Notes under the pieces: model-generated
What the model was told of the DNA's origin: nothing
The model's database searches: none
The model's input: only the letters and a program-made list of their open reading frames with translations
Made by a program: the position numbers and the translations under genes
Shown: one piece after another, positions 24,401 to 36,509 of the stretch
Layout of the letters: each line of letters begins with the position of its first letter
Numbering within the stretch: position 1 is the first letter of the stretch
Assembly (NCBI GenBank): GCA_964017195.1
Contig: OZ024895.1
Location: forward strand, 17,408,034 to 17,472,033
Direction of reading: 5' to 3'
Source: Siderastrea radians
Lineage: Eukaryota > Cnidaria > Anthozoa > Scleractinia > Rhizangiidae
DNA length: 64,000 nt

Positions 24401-27400
24401 GAGCATTCTTTGTGTGGCTTGAAGATATCTGACATGTCAACAACTTGTTCAGTCTTTGTTCCTCTTTCTTTCCTCCTACTCACCATTTTGAGCCTAGTGA
24501 AAATGCTGTCAAGATGGAATCGAAACTCTTCGCACCACGGAAAGGGTGCAAGCCATCCTTCGCGGACTTTGTACAGCTGGCGAAATCCGTCAATTAACTC
24601 AGCCGGTTTAAAAGTACCTGAAAGTAATAAAGCTACAATTAAGACATACGGAAGCTAGTTTTAACAGGGGTTTCGCGCGAAACCGCGCGACAAGAGTGGC
24701 ACCACTGATCTCAAGTAAAAAATATATTTGTGATACGAAAGAGAAACAGGCTTTTAAGAACAGGCAGGTTTATTCATATGGGTGTTCTCCATAAAAAGGC
24801 TGACTAGGATCGCCCGGCTGGCGAGGGAAACTTTTATCATTTCTGAAGCTTAGTGCACTAAACAAAACGATTTAATTTCACTCTCTTTGCCTGAATAAGA
24901 CCAATTTAGAAGTGATTTATTCCAGTTAGCGTTAGTTTTTTAATTACTTAAAGACACTTTCAATGATCTTATAAAATATCAGAGTGTTTGTTTTTAAAAA
25001 TGTGCTAGATGAGGGCGGGGGTAGAGAGGGGGGTTGTTACGAAGGGGCGTTGATATGATTAAAAAGGGGAACAAGTGTGGTATGAAATAAACATATTATT
25101 CCCGTGGGTCCCCTGTGATTGCGGAGTGTAGTATTGAGAGTTTCTCTTTTGCATTCAATAGTAAACACTGGGAACATTTTAATAACTGTTCTCAGCTGAC
25201 TTGTACCCTTCGTTTGCAATGAGGTTATTCGGCCTGTTACGCATGCGTCATACGTCTTAGCCACACAATAACAGTGACTACCAGAAATGATTGATCCTCT
25301 GAAAGTGTAGTTTGTAAAAGGTTGCTAAACCCGAACGTACGGCAGTTACCTTTAGAGCTATACGTTATGAGAAAATGTCAGTCAGGGTTTCAATATTGTC
25401 TTTAGCTATTGCGGAATATCTCAGGGATCCATATTGGTAGTCGTCAGGTCGTCCGAGACGACTATAAAGTGCTACGGACGAGTATAAAAAATCACAAACT
25501 GGTCCGGTGGACGAGTAGGTTTTAAGGAGCAGAATTTTTTCTTTAATTTATCACCAGTCACTGTACCTGAGTTTTGAGTGTCCACCAGCCATTTAGTGAT
25601 TCCGAACTGTAGTAAACAGAAGATTAATATTCTGTAAACGGCTTCGTTTTGTTGCGCATACGACATCTAACTCTCAGAAATGAAATGTTTGTAGGCTTAA
25701 TTTTTTTGTTCTCGACCACTGACGTACTGCAGCAATATGCAAACACGAAGACACTTGCTCTTTGGCCGCACGTGAATTTCGCAAAATGTGGCACTACTTT
25801 GACAGTGTCGCCACCACCGCAGAAAAAAAAGGTGACTCTTCGGACGAGCAAAGTTCTAAATACGAACAAGAGAAATGAAAGCGCGCATTTTTACCATTGT
25901 GAGAGCAAAACAGGCAGGTGGAGACTTGGATGTCGTTGACAAGGGAGAGGATTTAGATGAGAATGACAGTGGTGTTGAGGGTGCAAGTGACATGGACAGC
26001 GACGTTGAAAAATGCCAAATTGAAAGTTTGATCAAGAAGTACTTGTAATTGAAGTAAACGCAGCAAATTAATAAGAAGAATCAAATTGAAAGTTTGATCA
26101 AGAAGTACTTGTAATTTAAGTAAACGTAGCAAATCAATAAATTTGTAAAATGAAAGATACGGGAGCCTCCCTTAAGTACTGTGGTGCCACTGCAGTAACA
26201 CAGACGGAAGATAAAATGCAACCTTTCCACTTACTTGTTGTTAATTTTCAGTTTTTAACTGTATTTTGATCATTACACAATTTGAACGGGCAAGTAAAAT
26301 TAAGTCAGGGCAAGTATCTTTTCTGGCATCCTTGCCCGGCTGACGAGTTTGAAAAAAAGCTGATATGGGTCCCTGATATCTTGTTCATATTTTTATAAAC
26401 TGCAAACAAATAAATTAAAAAGTGAAATTGGAAGCACTAGCGAGAAACTTGACAATTTAGCGATCCCTGAAGAAAAATCGTTAAAACATACGCTCAACTT
26501 TTACTAAAAGGAAGTTCATAAGGTGTTAATCCTACAAAGGAAAGCGACCTCCCAGCCTTTAAATTTTGGCTTAACAAACGTTTAGTCATTTTCTCACGTA
26601 AAAAACCACCTCGTTCTCGCGGCCAGCACAGTTTAGCCTGACCAAACACTAAGTCAATTTCTCATGTAAAAACCCGACCACCGTAAATGCAGCCGATGAT
26701 CACATGAGTGAACCCGTCATGCGGCCACTCTGAAATATAAACGCAAAATAAACACCATCGCTTCTCTGATTTCATCTAGAGTACAACGGTAAAAAGGTGC
26801 ACAATAAACTCCCATTGTGATTAAGTTTATCACCATTTGCAATTCTTATTCTCGTTTGTCTAAAATTCTTCCGGGTCTTTCTTTTTGTGCCACCGTGATC
26901 CTCTTCTTTTTTTGAAAGACAAGCTGCACCAACCCCACGAATCCGTGCATCCCTCTCAAATACTGTGCGCTTTATTGGTAGATTTTCAATACTGACCTTC
27001 ATCCTTTGATGCTTGTTCATATGTCACCAAATTCTCCATTTTTTCGCTAATGGTGTCCATTTTACTTTTCACATCTTCTAGTTCTTCTTTGATTTTTTCT
27101 GAAGATAAAAAAACAGTGACGAGTTAATTTCCAGGCGATGAGAGAAATATTGACACATGCTCAACAGTAATCATTTTGGCATATTACTACGAAGCAATTT
27201 CTGTCGTCTTCAGGCGAAAGAAGCTTACTCGTCCGTTTCTTCGGACGGTGAAAACAACACTGATTTAATGTTTAATGTTTAATGTTTAATCAAACTTTAT
27301 AGCCATATAGTACGACTGAAAAACGAAAAAAATAAATTACATTAAATAACAAACCAAGAAAATGACGAAAAGGACACAAATGGCGGGAAAGAAGCAGGCC

Positions 27401-28478
27401 AGTGGGGACACTAAATTCCCATTGAAAGGCTACTCTCCTTAAAAATTATGAAATGAAAACCGGAACAAAAAAAAATACTAAAAAAATACTATGCAACTGG
27501 TAATAACAGAAAATCTAAGAACGTGGTAAATTTAAACGAGACCCTTCAAAAGAGTTGATGTTAACTAATTGAACACATAACAGTAGATGGAAGAGAGTTC
27601 CTTTTATAATTTAAAAATTAAGGAGGCTCCCTATAGTTGATACGAGCGGAAGTCCCCGACCTCATTTCATGTTTGCATTCCCTTCCCTGCTGACACTCCA
27701 TTATGTATTTAGTTTTTATCCTGGCTTAATAGATGTGATAACTTAAGGCTGATAGTGAGTGACGTGAGTTTGTAACACTGTGACGACTATAAAAATTGTT
27801 TATTTGCTGCCCATATCATGCTGCTTCAAACTGAATAGTAATTTATAATCATAAAAGGTATGCTCTTTCCCTCTCATCCTGTAAAACAGCACTTAAAGAA
27901 ATGTTCATTGCTCGTAGAGACTTTTTTCGCAACATACCTTCCATTTCTTGAAGCTTGTCTTTGCTGTTGCTTTCATCAGTCTTCCACTGCTTTAGCATTT
28001 CTTTTCACAAAAGGAAACTTGATTGGTAAGTAGTACATACACCTTATTATACTTCATCCTAATACAGGGTTTTTCAGAAGTACTTATAAGAATGGTAAAT
28101 AAATAGATATCTTTTTTAACTTGTGTATTTTATTTGATTTCAAAACCCTGCTTACTCAGGTTTCACTCTTCCGATTAAAAATCATCTGCCTACAGTTGGT
28201 TAACGTGTTTTAGCGTAAATGATCGATAGCGGACCCTGTGCGCTTTCTACATACCTTCGATGTCTTTAAGCTTGGTCTTTATGCTGTCTTCGTCTTTCTT
28301 CCATTGAGTTAGCATTTCTTGTAAAAGACAAAGAGGGTTGAGAGTTAATAAGTCAAATTAGTGCAACGTGCTAAAGTGAGATGGTGATGGCGATCATCTT
28401 CACGAACACCATCGTCATTGCCATCATCATCATTATCATTACCATCTTTATCACCATCACCATCATCATCATCATCAT

Positions 28479-28513
<35 letters not shown>

Positions 28514-28514
28514 C

Positions 28515-28546
<32 letters not shown>

Positions 28547-31112
28547 TCATCGTCATAAGTCATACAAAATCGATTCCACAAACAATTTTTTTGGTCTTTT
28601 GGTTTCAACATACCTTCCATCACGTCAAGCTTGTCTTTGGTGCTACCTTCATCGGTCTTCCAACGCCTCAGCATTTCTTGGTAAGAAAATTAAAGGGAAA
28701 AGTTAATGAAGCGTCATTTTAGTGTGCCAAATTAGAATGTACAGTTACCCAAATTTCTCCTTACTCAATTTATTTTTTATCTTGGTACTAAATTTGAATT
28801 TTATTCTAATCTATTACGAGACACCTTTCAGTAAATTAAGATTGTAAGAGGCCTTTTGCCAACAAGAACAAAAAAAAATTATTATTATTTTTATTATTTT
28901 TTTTTTTGGGGGGGGGGGGTCTGTTGGTTGTAGTTTCATTCTAAAATACCTTCCATTTCTCCAAGTTTCTCTGTGGTGCTGCCTTCGTCTTTCCTCCACT
29001 TAGTTAGCACTTCTTCAAAAGAACACAAACAAAAAAATAGAAGTTAATGACAAAAGTCATCTCGGGTATACTTAATCTGAGCTTCGTGTCTCCTATCTAA
29101 CATCTCCCTTGTGAAGGCTTGTTTATCAGCCAAGTCTGGTACCCTTTTAAGGGTACAAATGGCTCAGATATTGCCACTTTAGGCAGGAAAAATTTCCTTT
29201 AAGAGAGAACAGCCTCTGCAAACACATTACAGTGAATGCGGAAGACAATCTAGTATCTTTTCGGTGCACGTTTTTTTTTTCTTTCCAACACACCTTCCAT
29301 TTCTTCGAGCTTGCCCGTAGCACTGTCCTCGTTTGTCTTCCACTGCTTCAACATTTCTTAGTATAAGAAAATAGACAGTTAATGAGGCAAGCTTAATTAA
29401 CTTTTTTGGAAGCATTTCAACTTAAGATGCAGATGGCATCACTGGATTCGATGCTTAAAATTCTTCTCTTGGATGTTTGTTATCCAAAATTTCTTTTTTG
29501 TGTATTCATCGAGCGGCAAAGAGCAGTTCCCTAGCCTATAACCGAATTTCAGGGTGTTCTTTTTCTTCCCGACGCATTCCATGCAGGCTTTTTCAACATA
29601 CCTTCCATCTCTTCAAGTTTGTTCTTGGTACTGTTCTCTTCGATCTTCAGTTGCTTTAGCACTTCTATTAAAAACAAGAGGTCAAAGAGAAAGCAAGTCA
29701 AATGAATACTCGACAAAGATTAGTCACATTGTAAATAGGTTTTTGGTATATATAGCGCTTTTATTCTGTCGAGCTTTAAACTGTTTATAGTCAGTTTTTA
29801 GTCAGGTATTTATTTCTATTTGTTTTTATTTTTTGCACGACCCTACAAGATGTACAGCTTTTACTTTCATTGTGCATAAAAAAAGATTGTCTATGTCTAC
29901 GTTTCTGCAGCTTGATGGATCAACGGATGGATGTATAAAATGCATGGCTATTTTTTATTAAACATGTATAGGTTAAATTTATTTGTTTTTTTAAGAGACT
30001 GAACAACGGTTATTTTACGTTTTTTAGTGAAAGGAATACAGGCCTACTTTGCACCTGCCCACGAAACTGAAGTTTATTATTTGCACGTTGTTTTCATCTT
30101 ACCTTCCATGTCTCCAAGCTTGTCCTTGGTGCTCTCTTCATTTGTCTTCCATTGCTTTAGCATTTCTTGACGAAACAAAACAAAAAAACGTCAACAAGAC
30201 AGACACTGAGGTTACTTCTCAGGTGATGTTGTTTGGACAGTTACTTGGTCACTTTTTTTGAGTGATTTAAATTGCAGTGAGTATGTCAACAATTTTTCCA
30301 GATTTCTTTTTCATTTCCCTGTGATTTCAGTATAAATTCCTCTGTACTATAGTTTTGACCTATTATTTAGCAATCCTTGAAAGTAACGTTTTCTTTCCCG
30401 CATCCACAAAATGAGCAATCTTTGAAAACAACATTTAATTATCGTCACCGACTGGCTCATTTTAAAGCGTACCTTCTATCTCTACAAGTTTGTCCTTCGT
30501 GCTATCATCATCTTTCTTCCACTCCTTCAGGAGCTCTCGGTAGTGTTCCTCCATGTCAGGATCCATGCTCTCAGTCTTCAGCCGATTGATAGCCGCCCCA
30601 TAACTCGCCCCAGCTCCCAGTCCTACCAGCGCATTGCTGATATCTTGCCAGTACGTGTGAAATGTCGGGTCGGCCACAGAAGCCTGGCTGGCATGTCCAT
30701 ATACATTGTTTCTGTAGAACTTTACTCGGGCTATGTTAGCTTCAATACTCAAATCTGTAGCAGGTGGAAGAACGTCCCAGCTGCCAGTACTGGCGGGAGG
30801 ACTCAAGCCACATATATTCCTCAGCAACAACATCAATAGCGTGATGTCAAAGTTTGCTGATGATACAGAGGAAGGGATGGTGGGATACAGCTTCCCCCAT
30901 TGTGTAGCGTTGAGAATTCTTTTCTTTCTAAGTGACTGCAGTGTAGGATGTGCTGGGGGACGTGTCAAAACTCCATACAGATTTGCTGGGGGGTGTATCC
31001 CGTCAAAAGTGTCCCTCAGGGCCTGAGACCCTACATCCACCAGAAGACGACATAGACGGGCGTAATTAGTCGTCTCCTTGGTGGAGGCAAACGGAGGTGG
31101 AGCAGAAGCCAT
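21403..31112 (-). CDS. NLR-A: HEPN / coiled coil / NACHT / LRR receptor
   Basis: Probable cytosolic innate immune receptor of the STAND/NLR class. Exons (minus): 31112-30473, seven 63-nt exons, 27098-26997, 24617-21403. Every junction is GT/AG and phase 1, and the total of 4398 nt encodes 1465 residues. Residues 1-190 resemble the DZIP3-type HEPN domain, with an R-x5-H motif at R134-H140 (YRNNVYGH) as in HEPN RNases. Residues ~192-395 form a coiled coil. NACHT follows, with Walker A GKPGMGKT at 476-483 and Walker [11 protein letters not shown] at 554-563. Residues 892-1451 are 20 ribonuclease-inhibitor-type LRRs of 28 residues ([25 protein letters not shown]). There is no PNP domain, unlike the paralogue at 45803. 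The start is the ATG followed by SAPPP, after a conserved 5' UTR acceptor at 31138. Whether it is a true receptor is inferred from architecture only. Confidence 0.92.
22616..23119 (-). repeat. 168-bp higher-order LRR repeat, three copies
   Basis: Within the LRR exon of NLR-A, a 168-bp block encoding two LRRs occurs three times in a row (22616-22783, 22784-22951, 22952-23119). The first two copies look identical base for base and the third differs only near its end. Other LRRs of the same exon differ at many sites. This indicates very recent unequal exchange or gene conversion. Confidence 0.9.
24618..26996 (-). other. NLR-A intron before the NACHT-LRR exon
   Basis: A 2.4-kb intron between the 102-nt exon and the large NACHT-LRR exon. 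In NLR-B the PNP exons sit at the corresponding place, but no PNP remnant could be recognised here. It holds one probable DNA element at about 25415-26382. Confidence 0.6.
25415..26382. mobile_element. Probable DNA-transposon remnant in NLR-A intron
   Basis: Similar inverted ends (ATATCTCAGGGATCCATAT at the left, ATATGGGTCCCTGATAT at the right) enclose about 970 bp. Inside, a plus-strand stretch (about 25910-26048) encodes an acidic tail ([15 protein letters not shown], then LIKKYL and a stop), like the end of a transposase. A 70-bp segment with ATTGAAAGTTTGATCAAGAA is duplicated in tandem (26018-26150). Target duplications were not fixed. Confidence 0.5.
26997..27098 (-). CDS. NLR-A exon 9: coiled-coil linker
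   Basis: A 102-nt phase-1 exon with acceptor TCTTCAG and donor GAAG/GTCAGT. It encodes [18 protein letters not shown] then [16 protein letters not shown]. The spacing of I, L, V, M, I, M and L fits a coiled coil that extends the mini-exon repeats toward NACHT. It has no counterpart in NLR-B. Confidence 0.85.
27938..30165 (-). CDS. NLR-A exons 2-8: seven 63-nt coiled-coil mini-exons
   Basis: Exons at 30165-30103, 29664-29602, 29356-29294, 29012-28950, 28676-28614, 28317-28255 and 28000-27938. Each is exactly 63 nt, enters and leaves in phase 1, and encodes one 21-residue unit: E, then MLKQWKTDE, then x-STKDKLEEME. Examples are [40 protein letters not shown] and [20 protein letters not shown]. 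The end of exon 1 ([20 protein letters not shown]) is an eighth copy, so the array probably arose by duplication of that segment with splice sites. 21 residues are three heptads, with L/x/L at a and W/T/M at d, so the heptad register continues across every exon join. Because all exons are symmetric, any number can be skipped without a frameshift. Confidence 0.93.
28381..28552 (+). repeat. (ATC)n microsatellite
   Basis: Imperfect ATC/GAT repeat in the intron just downstream of the sixth-last mini-exon region of NLR-A. The poly-Asp and poly-Met frames across it are not genes. Confidence 0.85.
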
Positions 31113-31137
31113 AAATTAAACTGGTGGCCACATAAAT
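31113..31137 (-). promoter_or_regulatory. NLR-A 5' UTR end with splice acceptor
   Basis: Upstream of the ATG, the 25 bases containing GTGGCCACCAGTTTAATTT are conserved with NLR-B. They are preceded by a pyrimidine-rich acceptor (GATTTCCAG, ending at 31138). NLR-B has the same layout with acceptor TTTTGTAG at 53362. This shows that the 5' UTR is spliced and that the promoter lies further upstream. Confidence 0.7.
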
Positions 31138-32061
31138 CTGGAAATCGAAACGTCAGGATTTTTCTTTGTTAGGAGCCGTTATGTACAATTAACTGAGTTA
31201 TTACATTTAGAGGGTCAGGGGTAAAAAGAGAAACAGTATTTTTTGAGGGTGACCCGTTTTGAATTTGCTAGTAAAAAAGAGTTTCCGTGCCATCTTTTGA
31301 AACTTTAAAATACAAAACCAAAATCGGTTCAAAAGAGTGACTATACATGTATACAGTAGAATGTGATGTGAGCAACAGCCTAGCTACAACGTATGCAAAG
31401 GTCATTTTTATCCGCATAAAAATGTAAATGGAGTTTTAAAAGTGAAACTTGTGCAGTTTGTTTTTTAGGTATGAAACATTGTCAACTGAAAGGATTTCAG
31501 CACAAATGTTAGCAGGGTTGTGAGTCGTAATGGGTTATAGTCAGCTTACCTCGTGTGAAACCGGTAATTTTTCATTACTAGAAGCTGTAATTACTTCATT
31601 GCGTCCCGCGCTAAAAGAAAGATTTATATGTTAAAGAATACAACCTTGTTCTGCTTTTGCTTCAAAGATATTTTTAATTACCTATCACACCTATGAGCAG
31701 ACTGTCGAACTTCTAGTGCTATTTGAAAGTTCTTTTGTATTTCTACTTCTTTATTGTTAGCATCGATTCCCGCTTCCTGTTTTAAGTGTTTTACAACTGT
31801 GGATTTTCAGCCTTTTACTAACTATAATATTTAATTAGTTGCTTCTACTCGCTGTTGCACTGTTGTTCAGATGAGAATAGCCGCCGGTTATAAACTGCCA
31901 AACATTATAACAAATCTATAAACAAATCAAATTTACGGCACTGAATAAAAAGATATTCTGGAAACAAAATTCGTGAGAGTCTACTTTGCAAACTGTCTGT
32001 TTCAACAACACAGTCGCTCAAAGGTTTATGCGATTTTATTTTCAAGCAATCATGTGCTTAC

Positions 32062-32130
32062 CTTTTTTAGATGGGATTTTATACTAATCAGTACAGGGCT
32101 TGCAAACCACTTTGCAGATAACAAAGATTC
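32062..32130 (-). other. Candidate noncoding 5' exon of NLR-A (a)
   Basis: Minus-strand segment bounded by TTTCAG/GAATC and AAAAG/GTAAGC. A near-identical segment with the same borders is at 62710-62780 upstream of NLR-B, and a related one at 32721-32790. No frame is conserved, so it is presumed 5' UTR. Confidence 0.45.
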
Positions 32131-32720
32131 CTGAAACATAAAAATCGAACCCAACATAAGTCAATTTCGAGGGTTGAATTGAAATTGGGAACTACTCAAC
32201 TCAAAAATCTCACATGTACAAGGGTTGCTAAAAGAAACATTTTAATGTTAGAATACAAATTTTTTTTCTGCTGTTTGCCTCAAAAGATATTTTAGTAATT
32301 AGTTGCCAATCACGACTGATGTTATTACCTGTAAGATTTATAAATATTTAGAAACATAAATGTAATGTTGACCAAACTGCGTTTCTTTGTTATTAATTTC
32401 GACTTCCGCTTTCGATTTTTAGAACTGTGCGTTTCCATATGACCAACTATATTTATATCTTGCTTGAGTGTTGCTCCGACAAGAATAACAAGCGGCTTTT
32501 GAACTGCAAAAATTAATAAAGAAATAACAGCGACAAAGAAATTACAGCACTAAATACACAAAGAAATTACAGCACATAATGCAAAGATGTTTTCAGAAAA
32601 GGGCTACTCTGTTAAAATATGTCTGCTTCTCTGTCGATCGACCGACAGTCTGCTCACCAACGCATTGCTCAAATGTGCTTACGTTTCAGATGATTTTATT
32701 TTCAGACTTCATTTGCTAAC

Positions 32721-32790
32721 CTTCATTGGTTTGGAGTTTACATTAGTGAGTGCAATGCTTGCAAGATTACTTCGCAGATCACAAACATTC
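32721..32790 (-). other. Candidate noncoding 5' exon of NLR-A (b)
   Basis: Borders TTTCAG/GAATG and GAAG/GTTAGC on the minus strand. It is a tandem relative of the exon at 32062-32130 and has a counterpart at 63494-63561. The whole 31.69-32.2 kb segment seems to be duplicated at 32.23-32.9 kb, perhaps giving alternative first exons. Confidence 0.4.
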
Positions 32791-33052
32791 CTGAAACATA
32801 AACGTCGAAACCAGTACACGAGTGTTCGTGTACTTAAAGACCACTGTTCTCGCCGTAGTCACAAATTTCACATGTACAAGACAAAAGCGACTTAGTGATA
32901 ATCAAATATACAATCCCTTAAATATCATTCCGTAAACAGGGTTTCGTAGTTTCTCTATTTTAGCGTGCTTCATCAAAGCGATCGCTCAAATGTGCTTACG
33001 TTTCATATTATTTTGATTACACTCTTGCATTTTGCTTACCTTAACTGCTTAC

Positions 33053-33148
33053 CTTAACTTCCTCGGGATCTAGATGATTTAGCGCCGTAGCCCTCTTCAA
33101 GCGATCCGAGGAAGTCAGTACACCGAGGAACTGAACAGGCGCTAATTT
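33053..33148 (-). other. Candidate noncoding 5' exon of NLR-A (c)
   Basis: Borders TATTTCAG/AAATTA and GTTAAG/GTAAGC on the minus strand. The counterpart at 63823-63936 keeps both splice sites but not a reading frame, as expected for a 5' UTR exon. Confidence 0.4.
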
Positions 33149-34218
33149 CTGAAATACAACATTGAAGGAAACACAAAGTTAATTAACTTGATCGCGTGTT
33201 CTTGCAGTGTAAGAACTGATCAAGCCTTGAAGTCACGCGAAGTTAATTCACCTTCGGTACCTCTCTACTTGGTGTAAAATGAATGATTCTCAATAAAGAA
33301 AAGATGTTCCCCCAAATCAATTTCCTCGACTTTGTTTTATGTACGATGATTCGGCGAATCGCTCCTTCATACAACGCAATAACAGGGCGTTCACTAAATG
33401 ACTATTCTTTTGGGAAAAATCACGAGATCAAAATCACTCATCCAGAAAGCTATATTAAATTTCCTGACTTCACGCCAACTACAAATGAGAAAAAAAAATC
33501 ACGCAATAACGTGATGCTCATAAAACCCCGCTCTCAACCACTTAAAAGTAATCAAAAGTTGGGGGCCATTTCGAAGAGAAGAAGACGAGACGACGCCAAA
33601 CAAACAAATTCTTTTTTTTTTTTTTCAATACACGTGTGTAGAATTCTTGGATACAAACTTCGCGTGACAAAGTGTTTAACTTTGGGATGCGTGTCACGCA
33701 AACTACCAACCTCGTAACTGGGGTGAGGTTATTGTAGGGGTAATCATGAAACATTAAGCCAAACATCCTGACAATGAAGCTTAATGCTCGAGTTTAACTT
33801 TCTAGACTGGGTATGAAATTTAAAAGAGTGACCATTCAAGTACTTCATGTGGTACTTTTTGTTTCTCAGGGTTTTTTTTAAGAAAATGAAATTTAGGTTT
33901 ATAGTTGAACGAGCGGGGAGCGCAAGGGAGGAAGACACGCTCCTTCTTCCCTCGCGTGTCGCATCCCTCGCGCGCCCCGTTCTTTCTCGCGTGCAGGCTA
34001 ATGTCAAGTGGAAGTGGTCGCTAAAGGAAAGTCAGTCAAAAGGGGTTCTGAACCTTGATTTTGTTAATTTCAGAAGTTTATTATTTTATCCATACATGAA
34101 TAGATAACCCAAAATTCAATGTAACATCTTTTTAGTAGTCAAAGAATACTTATTAAGGGCCCATCCTAAGAGACCCAGGGGCAGATAGTGGGGCGAGAGA
34201 AAGACCGAACGGGCAAAA

Positions 34219-34223
34219 AAGGA

Positions 34224-34255
<32 letters not shown>

Positions 34256-34297
34256 AACAAACAAACAAAAATAGATAGAAAGAAAGAAAGAAAGAAA
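34219..34297 (+). repeat. (GAAA)n microsatellite
   Basis: Tetranucleotide repeat GAAA with an interruption of CAAA units and one ATAGATAG. The Phe/Leu-rich minus-strand frame over it is an artefact. Confidence 0.9.
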
Positions 34298-35476
34298 AAA
34301 CAGTGGATGAAGAAAGTCAAGGGCTTGACTTTTCTTTCGCCCTCACTGTCGGCAAGATTTCCGCACAGCACCATACTTCATTATGCATACAGTTCTTTGT
34401 TTAAAGAAAACAAAGCCGAAACAATAGCTCGCATCATTATTTTTCAGTCGACCCAATCCACCGTACGGAAAAAGATGGCGGCTGTACATTTCACCACAGC
34501 ACCTTGCGAACCTAACACAGCCAATAGACACATAAAAAGCCATATTTTTCCCACGAATATGCCCCTTTGCGAGCAACATTCTGTATGCTAAGTTTGAAGT
34601 TTTCAGATTTTTTCTTTGCGTTTTTATAAGCGTTTTTATGGTTCTTGTACGCTAAGAACTATGGGTAAATGTACCAGTCGCCATCTTTTTCGGTACGGTG
34701 GATTTTGTTCTTTTCCAGGGAACATATTACGTAACCTTGATTTTTATTCAGTGACTGAAAAGGTGGCGGCGGGTTTGATTGTGAGAGGGGAGTGCTGGGC
34801 TGAAACAATAGCTGATTACAATAACAAAACCGATGGAATATATTCCCCTCAACATATTTCCCTCGACTTAGTCTCCCAAAGAATAATTACAATACAACAC
34901 CGGATAGGGAAAATAAATGCATATCGTTTATAGAAAATGTACTGAAACGAGGAAATTTAAATCCCAGTCTCATTCTTATAGAACTAAATTGGTCGCGACC
35001 ACTAGCAAATACAAAGAAACATTCCAAAGAATCATACCTCCGTTTACATGCATTTCTAGTCTTCTGGGAGTCTTCAGCTATACGTTTCGCCTTTCTAATT
35101 ACAATTTCTTACCCCTGCAAAACACACTGGTTGTTTACCATTTACACGGGCAAACCGGTCAGTTTACCGTTTGGATCGGTTTGGGCAAATGGTAAGCAAA
35201 TTTCCCTATTGGGAAGATTCCGTTCGGGACTGGCGCTTACCATTTGCAGAAATCCCTGCCATTTACCAAAACATTTGCACGACGGCGACGGCTAACGAGA
35301 AGGTCGCTAAACAAAAGCTTTGATTAACAAAACAACGACTCTGCGCGTGCGTTATTTTTGGTACATTTCTTTGCCATTCTGTGCACAACTACAACGTGAA
35401 ATGATCAAATTCAACGTTTTGTGTAGAACGCAAACACACGACGGTGAATTTTCGTTTTTATAATAATAATATAATT

Positions 35477-35586
35477 AGCCTGTTCCAGGCGTTCAGATAG
35501 TGGAGCGCGAGCGAAAAATAGAGCGAGCGAAAAATAAAGCGATATTTTTCGCTCGCGCTCCACTATCTGAACGCCTGGAACAGGCT
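35477..35586. mobile_element. Hairpin MITE with 43-bp arms
   Basis: AGCCTGTTCCAGGCGTTCAG and 23 further bases are repeated perfectly in inverse orientation, separated by about 21 bp. The flanks are AT-rich (TATAAT-like), and no target duplication could be decided. The arms contain the motif GCGCGAGCGAAAAAT. Confidence 0.8.
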
Positions 35587-36509
35587 ATAATATAATAGTA
35601 TAACTTTATTCACGTGTCTAGTGATCTAGCACCCTGTAATGACAGGGCGCTAATTGGGGACACAGCTATTTTCTAATTAATTTTCTAAATAAGTTCTTCC
35701 TGAACTGAACGCCGTCCTTACAAATTCTGCTCCTGGATAATTCGACTGCATTAGACAGGTTAAACGAGTCGGAATAATCGCTAAGAAGTTTCAAAGATTG
35801 TGAAATCATTTTAAAAGTGACGTTTTCCTTCCCGTTAAGCTCCCTAATTAATTGTTGTTTGGACAGAAAATGGCCGCGAGAGCCTGAAACTGGTATCAAA
35901 GATTAGGTTTGAACAAATGGTACACGAATTTCCGTTTGGAACATTCCGTCCGGAAAAACAGGACTACCTTTTCAGACGTTCCGTTGCTCCCGGAAATTTT
36001 CCACTGGAACGACCCGAAAAGTCGTGTACCATTTACTTTCCAACCGGAATTTCCGGAAAGTTGTTGTAAATTGTAAACAACCACTGTCATCCGCTTCATT
36101 CTTTCAAATATGGCGACAAGGTTACTTCATGAAAAGTCCGTGAATGCAAATTTTCTTCTCTCCGTTCTGCTTTTCGCAGTGAGGCAACCCGTACAATGCA
36201 AATTTACAAACTGAATCAACATGTTTACCGTTCAACTTCATCACGTGCAAATCCCACAGGTCTTGCGGAATGATCCATGATTGTCTGTGATTCCACTACG
36301 ACTTTGAATAGTAACAATATTATATTATGCATGCAGGTCAGAAGTCCGTGCAAATGGGTTCGTTATTCCCTTGGCTCTCTTCTATTGGTTTGGCGATAAT
36401 ATATTAGCCGCTCCGTGGCGTCGATAGGCCTTGCGGAATGATCCATAACTTGTCTGTGATTCACATACAGTGGAATCGGTTACTCTCGAGATTACCAATA
36501 TTTGCATTA

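Noticed and set aside
28345..28674. Asp-rich 109-codon minus frame
   Set aside because: Most of it is a GAT microsatellite; only the 63 nt at 28614-28676 are a real exon of NLR-A.
30543..31026. Plus-strand frames of 98 and 97 codons opposite the HEPN exon
   Set aside because: Antisense shadows of the NLR-A first exon; the same shadows occur opposite NLR-B exon 1.
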